Part shown: positions 11,061 to 22,713 of the stretch, one piece after another
Layout: the number at the start of each line of letters is the position of its first letter
How positions within the stretch are numbered: position 1 is the first letter of the stretch
From: Cuscuta epithymum
Lineage: Eukaryota; Streptophyta; Magnoliopsida; Solanales; Convolvulaceae
NCBI GenBank assembly: GCA_945859915.1
Contig: CAMAPF010000935.1
Location: forward strand, 8,206,501-8,270,500
DNA: 64,000 bases
Direction: 5' to 3'
Made by a program: the position numbers and the translations under genes
Notes under the pieces: generated by a model
What the model saw: the letters and a program-made list of their open reading frames with translations, nothing else
Databases searched by the model: none
Told to the model about the DNA's origin: nothing

Positions 11061-11590
11061 AGAGCACATTTGGTGACTATGTTTGTCGGCTTATCGGCAA
11101 AATTTTAACCTAACTTGTAACTTTTATTTCGCGCGCTGGATTGTGTAATAATGAGAAAAAATAAGGTTGAAGTTACTTTTCTAACTGTATTAGCTGAATT
11201 TATTGTAGAGAAAAATTCCACTAATATTACTAATGGGAAAGTGATTGACAAAAATATAATTAAATAACTTTTAGTGACTAGAATTGTGTTCAAAGTTACT
11301 ACCATACAGTGACTATGATGTAAGCTTTGAACACATTACATTCACTAAAAGTTACTAAATCATATTTTTGTCCATAACTTTTCTACTAGTAATGTTTTAG
11401 GGAAAAATCATATTGTAGATGATTATTTTAGTTATTTTTTCATATAATTTTTACTTTATTTTATTAATACATATTTTAAATATAATTTTTTATAAATTGA
11501 TAAAATCAGCTAATATAGCCACTTCAATCAGAACTTCCTAAATTTGAGAACTTCAATCCATTCGATTAATTTATACGTTACCAAAGGCGT
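11061..11590. mobile_element. 'cggcttat' family MITE, interrupted
   Basis: The left part has tatgtttgtcggcttatcgg and cgcgcgctggattgtg; the right part has atcagctaatatagccactt. The two halves are separated by an insertion at 11210-11410 with its own 9-bp duplication. Confidence 0.65.
11210..11410. mobile_element. Mutator-like MITE (201 bp), nested
   Basis: An exact 9-bp duplication, tattgtaga, flanks it (11201-11209 and 11411-11419). The ends are inverted repeats (actaatattactaatggg against ttctactagtaatgtttt), and the interior pairs as well (aacttttagtgactagaattg against cattcactaaaagttac). A 9-bp duplication and long terminal repeats suggest a MULE-type element. Confidence 0.75.
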
Positions 11591-11622
11591 TGAAAATATT
11601 AAAATCGTGTTTTACAAAGTAT

Positions 11623-12058
11623 GAGGTAAGGATCAGATTGGTACTCAAAGTTGCATAAAAAAGGTCAAATAATCCTAATATAGGAGGTTCTATCCGGACG
11701 TCACCATTTGGGGCGGTTCTTGGTGGAATTTTTTAACGAAATTTTTTGAGCATCTTATTCATTAAGTAGTTTACTCACCAAATTTCAGCTAAACATTCAA
11801 CTGAGAAGGCATTCAAATGAATTCTTGAAGATAACTGCGCAGTTAAAAGCTCAGTTATCTTCAAGAATTCATTTGAATGTCTTCCCGGTTGAATGTTTAG
11901 CTGAAATTTGGCATGAGTAAACTAGACTCGATGAATAAGATGCTAAAACAATTTCATCAAAAAATTCCACCGGGAACCGCTTCAAATGATGACGGCTGAA
12001 CAGTAAGGATTTATTTGACTCTTTTTATGCAATTTCGAGTATCAATCTGATCAATAAC
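11623..12058. mobile_element. Palindromic foldback element, copy 1 (436 bp)
   Basis: Almost the whole element is one inverted repeat. The termini (gatcagattggtactcaaag against aatttcgagtatcaatctga) pair, as do the inner arms (gaattcttgaagataactg against cagttatcttcaagaattc), leaving a very short loop near 11840. An 11-bp duplication, ttacaaagtat, flanks it (11612-11622 and 12059-12069), which suits a MULE-like transposition mechanism. No coding capacity. Two further copies are at 35845 and 52190. Confidence 0.85.
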
Positions 12059-12069
12059 TTACAAAGTAT

Positions 12070-13533
12070 AGTGGGGAGCAAAGGAGCATGAAGTTCAAGA
12101 TGACCATCATTGACTTTTGTCTTGCAAAACACCCAAAGTAAAAGAGAACGAAAAAAAACGGGAAATGGAGTAAGATGGACGTCAGGATGATGAAAATAGA
12201 AAGGGAAAGGCGACCCACGCACCCACCCACCCACCCACCCTGGTCACCCTTCAACTTTCTCTCCTCGTGCATGCACTTCTGATGCACCACCAGCTAGTGC
12301 TCTGCCCCTGCCCTGCCTTTTTCCCGCAGTTTCACACGTCTTTCTTACATTCCCATTTTTCATTCTCTTCACTTTGCAATTTGCATGCATTCCTTCTTAT
12401 TTCATTTATCCCACCAATCCTCTGTCACGGCGGAGACCTCTTCCCCTCGGTAGCCTCTCCTCCGACCTGTCACCACCACCACCACCGACAACTACTCTGC
12501 ACATCACCATCAGCTTCCATATACAGTGTTTTCTCGATTTTACCGCTCTATCCGTATCCTTTGTGGTTTCTTCTATGAAACAGGTAAACTACTTTCTGTA
12601 AATTTTACTGAAACTCTTTTAAAACTCTCCAAGAAGTTATTTTTCTATCAAATATGATGTTTTCATTTCCTATTTCCCCTGTGTTTCCCCTGTTTATGTG
12701 CAAGTGTGCAACGTAGGTATCTTGGATACTACTTTTGCTCCGTGGAGTAGTTGGTTTGATGTTATATGTTTTAAATCATGAAACGTTGTGGATTATATTA
12801 GGGATTTATGACAATGGGCAAAGTCAACAAATCTGCAGAAAATACAGTAGCTGATTAAGGTATGATTACTCTCAATCTCACTTAATGTTGGTTTGTATTT
12901 TGATATTTAGCCAGTATAGGATGACTTAAGAATGGTGACTTTTTGGAACAGACTAATCTTGGGCTTGAATTCAATATGGTTATTGTGGTTTAACCTAATT
13001 AGTTGTTGGTCAACTTGATAGGAGTACCGAATATTGGTTTGTATTTTTATCCTTGGCTAGAGCCTCAGAGTTTGATGACTGTTGACTTAATAACACTCCT
13101 ATGAGTTTCCACCTAACATGCTTGTGGAGTTGTGGAGTTCATTACTCCCTCCGTATTTAAAAGTTTGCTACACTTTCCTTTTTTTGGACGTATTTAAAAG
13201 TTTGCTACACTTTCCTTTTTTGGTAAGTTTTTCCTTTGAAAATACTCGATTACCCTTACTTTTTCTGCTTTTTATCTTCTCTTTCATACTTTTCCACATT
13301 CTCTCCTACTTTTTCTACACTATTCATTATCCCTATTCTTTCACCCTTAAATGTTGTGCCCAATCCTAATGTAGAGAACTTACAAATACGGAGGGAGTAT
13401 TAAATTGTCATTTGTAGTAATAATGAGCTTAGTTTCCTTTTGTGTTTTTTCTTTGTAAATTTTTTGTGTTAAAATGTGAAGGGTATGGCGTTTCTGTTAC
13501 TGTTAGGATTAATGTGAAGTACGTGAGAGAGGA
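12070..13533 (+). promoter_or_regulatory. VAL gene upstream region, probable 5' UTR exon and intron
   Basis: A pyrimidine-rich stretch at about 12240-12583 looks like a plant 5' leader. It ends in a good donor (gaaacag|gtaaac after 12583). A matching acceptor (ttactgttag) precedes 13507, which would leave 27 nt of leader before the ATG at 13534. A (ccac)n run lies at about 12211-12240. The proposed leader intron holds a Stowaway MITE at 13145-13397. Transcription start is not determinable from sequence. Confidence 0.45.
13145..13397. mobile_element. Stowaway MITE (253 bp) in the VAL leader intron
   Basis: The ends are ctccctccgtatttaaaag and acaaatacggagggag, flanked by TA at 13143-13144 and 13398-13399. 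A local direct duplication of gtatttaaaagtttgctaca occurs at its left end. Confidence 0.85.
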
Positions 13534-16500
13534 ATGGGTTCGAGGGAGTGCATGAATGGGCTCTGCAGGGCTAATTTGACAGTTCAGTGTAAGAAAGGCT
13601 GGCCGCTGCGCTCTGGTGAACTTTCCACGCTCTGTAGTACATGCGGGTAATCCATTACATTAAAGAATCTGTCTTTTTTTATGCATTCAAGTCTTACAAT
13701 CAATTCAGTTTATATAAGGATCTCGGGATTTTTCAGGGGTTGATCTTTCAAAGAGTGATACCAATATTACTTATAGGGTTCGTGACACAAAAGTAGATGA
13801 TCCGTTTTTAGGTGTCTAAGGGGGTGTTTGGATCTGATTCTTAAAACTGCTACTGCTCCTTCATGGAGCAGGAGCAGAAGCTGGAGTGTTTGGGTGAAAG
13901 TGCAGAAGTTATTCTGGTGCTCTAACTTACTCCTAGAATCAGTTTTTTTAGAAGTTGGGGGTGACCAGCTTCTGAAAACTGATTCTGATTCTACTTTTGC
14001 TTTAAAAAAGAAGCAGAATCAGTTCCAAACACCCCTTAACAAGTTTAAAAAACTTAAACCTATCCCCGCCTCAGCAAAAGTATTTCAAGATACCTCCCAA
14101 AAGTTGCTGGAAAATGCCGGTTGTAAGGACATGGGGGACAATGTCACTGGTGAGGCGGCGTTTCACTTTCAATATACTTTTAAGAGTCTAAGTGGATGGC
14201 CAGACAACACACTGTCATTGGATTCAACTTGTTGCCAGAAAACTTTATACTACCTCCGTCCCCCTAAGTTTGGGGCAAAGGGTGTGGTGTGGTTTTTAAG
14301 AAAAAGTAGAATTGTGTGATTAGTATTGAATTGATAAAGTGTGAATAAAGTAAGAATGAATTCTAACCACTCAAACATTACCTAATATGGTATGAGACAA
14401 ACTTAATGGGACAGACGAAAAAGGTAAAACGGGACAACGTTAGGGGGACGGAGGGAGTATATATGAGCAACAAGTTGAACCAAATGACAGTGTGTTTTCT
14501 GGCCATCCATCAAGAATCATAACATTCCTAACAACATCATCCATAGACGGATGACCCAATTTTTATTTATTTACATAACATGTAACGTGGATAAGAAAAA
14601 AAAAGGTGAAAATCAGTGTTTACGTGCCACAATTGAATCTTATCAGAAAATAAAACCACTTACACTCTTAAACGTATATTGAAAGTGAAATGCCGCCTCA
14701 CCAGTGACATTGTCCCACATGTTCTTACAACCGGCAAATTCCAGCAACTTTTGGGAGGTATTCTTGAAATATCTAAAATATAATGGCTCATTTAAGGTAT
14801 TTGAAACAAGTCAATTTTGAAATTCATATGCTCGTTATTAAGGCTTGCCAGCATCGAGCAACTTTTGGAGCGTAATTAGCTCTTTGATACCATATTAAGA
14901 TTTGAGATTTTATCCTAAAATATTAACCTGGCAGGAGGAGTCCAAAAACTTATGTTGTAATTTTCATTTTTGTTTTTTACTGGTGTGGGATTACTAGATA
15001 AGAACTTTAGATATTTAATTTTTTCAGGACTGCTTATGAACAACTAGTCTTCTGTGACATGTTCCACTTGAATGCCACGGGTTGGAGGGAGTGCAGTTCT
15101 TGTGGCAAGGTAAGTCTATTGGTTTGGTCATAATTAAAGTCTGTATTCTAAGCTGCCCCAAATAAACATGGAGTAAACTTTTTGAACCTTGGCAGCATCT
15201 TCACTGTGGATGTATTGCTTCCAGCTCTTGGATTGAACTACTAGAGAGTGGCGGTGTATGCTGCATCAACTGTGTGAAAAGTTCACAGATTGAAATGGTA
15301 AGATAACTTATCACATTCTTGTGTGTGTGCACCTATGTGTATGACTATGTAAAAATGAGAATGGGACTTTGAAGTTTTAAACATGATCATTAATTTGGAC
15401 ACAGGCTTGATCATTATAAGAATGGAGACTTTAATATTAATATGTGACTTCATTCTTAATGTGGATATCAATAGGTTGCAGTCACATTTTTCTCTTTCAT
15501 TTTCTGTAAGAAAGAGAGTTTGGAATATGAGATAACAAACCAACATATAAGACATTAGGTTTCTTCTCCTATGGTGATGCATTAACATTTTATGTTGTGT
15601 CAAGGATTATATGTTGAATTAGTTTATCAGTGTAGAATCAAGCATTTGAATAGGATTCTTAGTCTTTGAATGTGGTCAACATTCTTCCCCCATCAAATCT
15701 AATGCTAGTAGGTCTACGTTTATGTCTCTTTCTCTTTGGTCAGGTGCCAATTCAAGAAAAAGATAAAAGATGTGGTACTGCAACTAGTGGGGGTGAAGAG
15801 ATGTCAATGTCAGGGGGATGTGACACCCAGAAACCAATAAATATGGTGTTGGATGATGATCCTGGAAACATTGCTCATAAACCTTCTTTTCCATCCCAAA
15901 ATGATACTAGATGCAAGACACCCTCCCAACTAAAATTAGAAGACATTTTTCATCCCACAGGAGAATCTGGAAGCATGCTTCCAACAAGCTGTAACCAAGA
16001 ATTATTTGATTCGCCTCAACACCCCTTATATCAGTATTATAACGGAGTGCCTGGATCACCAGTTCAAACAAACTTAAGTATATCATTGTGTGCCCGTTTA
16101 GGCAATAAAAGTACCATTGGTACTGGTGGGACATTACTCGATGAAAGGAAATTGGGAAAGTTGATATCTTCCAATGTACAAGGGCCTGGCCATCTTTTAC
16201 CCAATCCACCAAAATATATCATTGCTGCTGGATTGGAGACAACTAGTGGCATGGTCCCACAAATACCTGTTGCCAGGTTTCCTGTTGAAGGAAGGATAAA
16301 GAATCAGATGCTTCCACGTTACTGGCCCAGGATAACTGATCAGGAATTGCAGCAAATTTCTGGACAGTATCCATAACATAACACTCACTCAATTTTATGA
16401 CTAGTTTCGTCACCTTTAATCCAATATACTTAATGTTGTGAATGATTTCCTTTACCATATGACCCTGAAGCTCAAATTCCACGATTATACCATTGTTTGA

Positions 16501-19500
16501 GAAGGTCTTGAGTGCTAGTGATGCAGGTCGAATTGGGCGTTTGGTACTTCCAAAGGCGTGTGCTGAAGTAAGCTTCTCCGATTTGCTCATCCTTTTCCGA
16601 ACGTGAATCTATTTCTATTTTACCCCTCAAAAAAGAGATTTTGCATTCCTTTTTGGTATTTTTAATCTTACCTCCAAAATGTGTATTTTGACTCGTAGAT
16701 ATATCATGGTTTAGGCATATCTTCCACCGATTTCACAACCAGAAGGCCTCCCTCTAAAGATTCAGGATATAAATGGAAAGGAGTGGGTGTTCCAGTTCCG
16801 GTTTTGGCCAAACAATAATAGCAGGATGTATGTTTTGGAGGGTGTAACCCCCTGCATACAATCCATGCAATTACAAGCTGGAGATACTGGTATCTTAAGT
16901 GTTCTGATCTATACAAACATGAAACTTGTTTATGCCCTTTACTTCACATCTTCGTGTTGCAATTTGCATCATGTTTAACCATAACACATTGTCTTGGGCT
17001 GCCCTCACACACTCTTAGGGTGTGTGCAGTTATAAGGAAAGTCTTAACGTGAAAAATGTAGTAACGCACATAGTAAAAAGTATTGTACCTTAAATAAAGC
17101 GTGACTGCACTTTTAGCATAAAAATCCACTTGTATGTTGAACGTGGTGGGACAAGTTGCACTTATTCAAACTATGCCACCATGTTTTTTCATTTATATTT
17201 TCCAAATTTTTAGGAGCCCCTACATTACAATCCAATGCACCAATATCATTCTCATTTTCCACATTAAGAGGACACACACACACATAAAAGTTTGAGTTTA
17301 AATATATATTCGTTTGTTTTAAGGTTTCTCATCCTATCTGAACTTATGCATTTCAGTAATTTTCAGTCGTATGGATCCAGAAGGAAAGCTTTTGATGGGG
17401 TTCAGAAAAGCATCAAGTGCCATCCCAGCTCAGGTTAGAAGCTTCTTTAACATTTATAGAAAGCTCTTTTTTCAATGTACAATTGTACAAATTACTTCAA
17501 TCCTTTAATGCCATCCTGCCCATCTAGACATTTTTAGACGAACCAGGTTTTGATATCTTCTTGCATACTAACTGCAAATGCATTATTGACCAAGCAGGAT
17601 GCCAACTTAGGCGTCATGCCTTGTGGCATCTCTTCAAGTGAAACTGTCTTCTCAGCTGTCACGGAGAATGTACCCTCAATGAGTGGCTATTCTGGCTTGC
17701 TACAATCTTCCAGTGGAAGCAGAGATGTTTTTCCGAATGCATCTTATAAACATTTGTATGGTGGTGATATGAACTGGGACTTCAATGAGAAGGTTGGGAA
17801 AAACAATGGGGACGGTCCACATTCCTTATCTCTCATCACTCCGGGACGCAAAAGAAGCCGAAATGTAGGTTCAAAAAGTAAGAGGCTGCTTATTAATAGG
17901 CAAGATGCTTTTGAGTTGAAGCTTTCATGGGAAGAGATACAAGATATGCTCCGTCCACCACTTAGTGCCAGACTCACTACTGTTAACATCGAGGACCACG
18001 AATTCGAAGAATATGAAGTATGAATCTTCAAAGCCAATAGTTTAAAGTTGATAGTCCAAGCCTATGTTGCAAGAACCGGAATGTGAATCAATACGGCCTA
18101 GTGACCAGGTCACAGATCAACCATTAATGGCAGCATAACCCAGTCAAAAGTCAAAACTATTAAAAAAATTAAAATAACATACATATGGGAATACATCAAA
18201 TTAAAGAACAGTCATTGTTCTTCATAGTATCAAACAATGGTACTATAAGAAATGAAAGCACATAAATTCCAAAATATAGTTTTTAATCCTTTTTGGACCA
18301 ACAATACTATCGGGTTATTTGGTTTGCACAATTAAAATTATTGTCGCATGACCAATTCTCTACAATGAGATGTTAAAACTTGGGTTCCATTTAAAAAGTC
18401 AACCTAATATGAGGAGTAGTCCAAGATTTTATAGTCTTTTATTTCTTTATACATAGTAGTATAGTACCAATCTAGTGTGAGGCAAATACTAAAATACGCC
18501 TCTTAGCCCGATTCCAAATCGGGCTGGACAACATTAGGGTGTATAAATGGTCAAACGAACCCTTAACAACTACTCTTAATCATGAGTGCTAAACAATAAT
18601 CAAACCACAACTAGACTTGACTCTAATACCATGTTAAGACTCAGATTTACATCTTAAAAGGTCAACATGAGATGTGCGAACTTTCACATTTTTTTAATGC
18701 AGAATAGCAACTTTAATAAATCAAGAGGCTTATAAAAAACTAGTTCAAAACTGGGTTTACCCAGGATGGTTGAGTTTTCCCGGGTTTTGACTAATTTTGG
18801 CTTTTATGACTGGCCCGGTTTGGTGAATGGGTCAACCCATACAGACTGATTCGGCTCTTGCAACATAGGTTCAAACCACAAACTATTAACCTACAGTTTC
18901 TCTGAAGATTGAATCTTTCTGCTAATAAGTTCTTGCTTCATATCTTATACCCAAGCTTCTGGTATTGTAGGAACCACCTGTTTTTGCAAAGAGAAGCATT
19001 TTTACAGTTCGCTTATCTGGGTAAGACAATATAGTAGGATATACTACATGTAAAGAACATTAACAACACGGATTAGGACCATTAGCCTCATAACTCATAA
19101 GATTTAAAATGTGGATTTTCCTGACTAACATTCTAATAACAATAATTAGAGAGCAACCTGTTTTTAGTTCACTTTTAAATTTGGGAACACTTACCTTGGC
19201 GGGATCGAAAACACAGGGAGCAGGAACAATGGGCTCAATGTGATAACTGCTTGAAATGGAGAAGGCTGCCAGCTGATTATCTTCTACCACCTCAGTGGAC
19301 ATGTCAGGAAAACATTTGGGATCTTTGCAGGTCAGCATATGCTTGAATGTGAAGCCTCTTGTGTCAAACAAAATATAAACATCTTAAATTGCAAGTATTT
19401 TTATCCCCAGGTGTTCATGTTCTGCATCAGATGAGTTAGCACCCCAGGAGCTTGAGTTCCTTCTTAAATCGGACATAGGTATATTTATTATGCATATCTA

Positions 19501-21093
19501 CACATGGTTCCTATCATGTGTGTGCCACCTGATTGATGTGGTTAACCATTTCCGATCATTCTAGTATTTTCATGGTTTTGTACTTATGTTTAATCTTACT
19601 ACTGGTCGACCAATTTCAAAAAGTGTTTTTTTAATATTTGATTCCTGTGGTAGAATACACACACACATGTATAAGTGCTAACATGTTTGTAATTACTAGT
19701 CTGGAGAACCTTTTGGAACTTCACTAATATAGTTATTGCCGCTTTTGCTACATAATAAACTTTGGGCAAAAAGTCTTTTTCCCCATATAATTTGTATTTG
19801 GTTTTGTTTCGTCCTTTTGTTTTTGCTATGTTTTTATTTTTCAAATAAATGCGGTGTGTATCCATAAAGGATGTATGTTGTATTACCAGCTTGCTGTGAT
19901 AAAATTGATAATTGACAATGTAAATAAATGTGATAAAAGAAAACTTTGTGGCCTAATGATACTTGGTTTAGGATACTTGGTCATTTCACTGGCAAATAGC
20001 GATCTTTACATACACTATAATTACTGTTAGTTTTGCTGATGCAAATTGGTTAGTGGATTTTCCACATCCCATATTACATACTATCGTATTTATTTATCAA
20101 TATATTTATGTCAGTCCACATTAAAATTTTCACGTAATATTGATTATTTGCTTAGAGGTTCACTCTAAAAATGACCTCTTTTATGAAAAATTTAGATCTG
20201 ATAAAAGATACACGATTTCTCAAGAAAATGAAAAGTGAGACTGTTATAGCTAGACCAGAAGGTTGGATTATTAGAATCAAATTTACCTATATTTATTTTG
20301 GTTTGTTTTAGAGAGGAACAAACAAAGAACTGAAATGAACCACAAGACAGTAAACGCAAGGGGTCCTTCAGATGGTAGAGTTGATGAGCAGGAGCTGGTG
20401 TCCACCTCAGTAGCAACAACTACAAGACACCCTAGGCATCGCCCTGGCTGCTCTTGCATTGTCTGCATCCAGCCTCCTAGTGGAAAGGGAAAGCACCAGC
20501 CTTCCTGTATGTGCAACGTTTGCCTGACTGTCAAACGCCGTTTCAAGACACTAATGATGCGCAAAAAGAAACGCCAATCAGAACGGGAAGCTGAACTTGC
20601 TCAGATGAATCGTTTTTTATGGGGTCCAGCCAAGCAGGAGGAGATGGCAGAAGTGGAGGATGGTATTTTTCTTGGACGGGCCAAATCACAACTCCGTCTT
20701 GCAGACAAAGAAAAAAGATATGGGAGCGACTTGCAACCACTCAGCCAAAGCAGTGACATGTTTGTCAAGACTTGTGAACCGTTGTTAGACTTGAACTTTC
20801 ACCCAGATAGAGAAGCTGCTGCAGGCTCATCATCATCGTCGTCATCACGTATTAGCATGATGTGCCTTCTTCAACAAGCCAGTTTGCCTCTCCATAATTA
20901 TCTGAAGCAGAATGGGCTAACTAGCCTGGCTTCTGAACAGCAAGGAACCGCTGGATCACATGTGGTTCCCCAAGATGGGCAAGAGATTGAGGTACAAGTT
21001 CCCGAGGATCAGTGCATTAATAATAGCACTGCCATTCAGGAACACGACCGTAATGACCTTTCTGGACGAAATGAATATGCAAAAGTGCCTTGA
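13534..21093 (+). CDS. VAL: B3-domain transcriptional repressor, VAL/HSI2 type, 12 exons
   Basis: VAL proteins repress seed-maturation genes by binding RY elements and recruiting silencing complexes in the nucleus. Exons: 13534-13646, 15028-15109, 15196-15297, 15744-16366, 16471-16567, 16715-16889, 17357-17433, 17598-18017, 18971-19020, 19217-19330, 19411-19478, 20312-21093. These join in frame to 2703 nt, 900 aa, close to known family lengths. Domains: N-terminal Cys/His-rich PHD-like region (residues 1-99), B3 (about 312-412, with DAGRIGRLVLPKACAE and FRFWPNNNSRMYVLEGV), CW zinc finger (about 585-625, WAQCDNCLKWRRLP), a Cys-rich basic block (679-730, RHPRHRPGCSC), and an EAR motif (LLDLNF, about 798). 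The start matches the family N-terminus (MGS-x-x-CMN). Exon 8 could begin at 17546 instead, also in frame. The usual GLDALA-type stretch between the CW and Cys-rich regions is missing. A poly(A) signal aataaa lies at 21128. Confidence 0.93.
13817..14036. mobile_element. Inverted-repeat MITE in VAL intron 1
   Basis: The left end (ggggtgtttggatctgattct) pairs with the right end (agaatcagttccaaacaccc). It is about 220 bp with no coding sense. The flanking duplication is unclear (taag against ttaac). It lies directly next to the captured inverted exon pair. Confidence 0.65.
14072..14776. repeat. Inverted repeat carrying a duplicated exon pair, VAL intron 1
   Basis: The left arm is about 14072-14238 and the right arm about 14466-14776, in opposite orientation. 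They share a coding-like segment: the right arm on the minus strand has an open stretch (14772-14664) bounded by an acceptor tttag and a donor agt|gtaagt, then a second open stretch 14527-14466 after gttag. Both arms can be read to contain SQKLLE-x-AGCK and DNVTGEAAFHFQYTFKS. The left arm lacks the intron-like spacer of about 150 bp; the deletion joins at a shared tgg. The donor gene is not recognised. A Stowaway sits in the loop. Confidence 0.75.
14250..14457. mobile_element. Stowaway MITE (208 bp) in the loop of the inverted repeat
   Basis: Ends are ctacctccgtccccctaag and ttagggggacggagggag, with TA on both sides. It is the same family and the same length as 56693-56900. Confidence 0.9.
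18018..18970. other. VAL intron 8, 953 bp
   Basis: The longest intron after intron 1. It has a donor gaa|gtatga and an acceptor attgtag. It contains one tight hairpin (gcccgattccaaatcgggc near 18507) and no recognisable transposon end or open frame. Confidence 0.5.
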
Positions 21094-21917
21094 TGAAGAA
21101 GAAATAGCCCTTTTACCAAAAAGAAGAAATAAAACTATCTTCTGAATATTATACATATAATTTTGCCAGCGTCACTGCATTGCGAATGTGTCTTTTCCCT
21201 TTACATATAAAATAGCTTGATAAGCTTAATTTTGCCATGTAGTTGGATTGTCACACAGTTTGCACCTTTGAATTGCTATATATGTATCTAAGATATACTA
21301 TCAAAAGGTGGTTTGTAAATTTGTAATGAAAATTTACACATGAAAGGTTTGGGTTTTAGTGAAACATCACTAAACCAGGAAAACCACAATCTTGTTTCTG
21401 AAAAAGTGAACACAACTGGAGAGAAATACTGTTAAAGTATTTGTCTCATGGCAGTTGATCATAAATACAAAACTAATACTGATCATATAAAATCTTGGGT
21501 TAACCTTTTAGGCCGGGACTACAAGCTAGTTTTTATATAGAGTTAGAGTTTATCTCAATTTGTGGTTTGATTGTGTGTTTAGCACTGGTTTAGGATAGCC
21601 CTTTCTTAGTATGAAATACAACAGACTTCAGATGCTCTCATAACCCCAAAATAGAAAAGATTTAAACTCTTTTGTGAACAAGCTCCTCATTTTTCAAGAA
21701 TGGAAACACCAAACCCCCATTTGACTTCGAAACTTTAACAAAGGGGACTGGACATTAAAAAGGGCTGTTGAAAATAAGCACTTGAAATTAAGTTCTTTAA
21801 TTTGATTGTATCGGGATTATGTGCTGTAAATAAATATCTTCAATACATGATTCCAATTAAATACCGTGCTCATACATGATTATAATCCTATATATTTTGG
21901 AAAAGAGGCCGTCCACA
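21094..21917. other. VAL 3' flank
   Basis: A poly(A) signal (aataaa at 21128) lies 35 bp after the stop. The rest to 21917 is AT-rich with no open frame or repeat signature that I recognise. Confidence 0.5.
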
Positions 21918-22205
21918 TCAGCTTCCAAAAAGGTTTAGCTGTAAAGCCTCTAAGATAGTGTTCAATGCAGTGGTTTGGTACTGGTTCCCATGATCTAAGA
22001 TGTGTAAAAAACACACCGTAGCAGCAGCAACCAAAAGGACAATGATAACCCACAAATGTCTCCTGATGGCATTTTTGAAGAGGCTGGTAACAACACTCAA
22101 CAGTGTGTTCGAATCCAATGGCATAAAAACTCCATTTTTATCTCTCTTGAAAACCGATCTGCTTAAAAGACCATCCCTTCCTCCCAACCTTGGCGCCTCC
22201 TGCAC
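21918..22205 (-). CDS. Exon-like ORF with one membrane segment, unknown
   Basis: The minus-strand frame encodes about 95 residues ending in a stop and is open a little further upstream, without an ATG of its own at the edge. It probably begins after an acceptor near 22240 (ctcaag or aataag). It has a clear hydrophobic segment, LWVIIVLLVAAATVCFLHIL, preceded by basic residues (NAIRRH), so it looks like the membrane-anchored C-terminus of a protein. Upstream at 22714-23037 is a second exon-like frame on the same strand, so the two may form one gene. I could not find a donor-acceptor pair that keeps frame, so a middle exon may exist. No family recognised. Confidence 0.4.
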   Translation of the reverse strand: MQEAPRLGGRDGLLSRSVFKRDKNGVFMPLDSNTLLSVVTSLFKNAIRRHLWVIIVLLVAAATVCFLHILDHGNQYQTTALNTILEALQLNLFGS

Positions 22206-22713
22206 CTCAGTAATGATCAGATCACATTTTCTTATTTCTTGAGAAAAGTCTAAAACAACATAGTATTAATAGAGAACTTATATTTTTGTTTGTATTTACA
22301 TTACATTTAAATTTACATTATTTAATGTCCAAATTCTTAAGTGATATACAAATTTTGCGCATTAGTCTTTCATGAATTAAATAATGCATCAAACTATGAA
22401 AATCGTGTGCCTTGTACCAGTATGTTATGATTACACATGTATGTCAAAGTATCTAAATTATACGAAGTACAAAAATACATAACACTTAGGTTCTATTCCA
22501 GTGTTAAATTTGTCGGACAGTTACTTATTCTTACTTCTTACAACCATTCAAGAGTATTAGTTGCTAACATATCACAGTGATGCATTTTTTGAATCACAAA
22601 AACTAACGTCCAAAATTTGATTTGGGGCATTATATCTTACATTTATATTTACATGTACTTCTCTATTTTCACCTGAAAACTCAACCATATCTATCAAATA
22701 CAAAAACATAAAC

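Noticed and set aside
13828..14319. 163-residue plus-strand open frame in VAL intron 1
   Set aside because: It runs through a MITE, the left arm of the inverted repeat and the start of a Stowaway; the coding-like part is covered by the captured-exon entry.
15907..16590. Minus-strand frames opposite VAL exons 4-5
   Set aside because: Shadows of exons with clear domain content on the plus strand.
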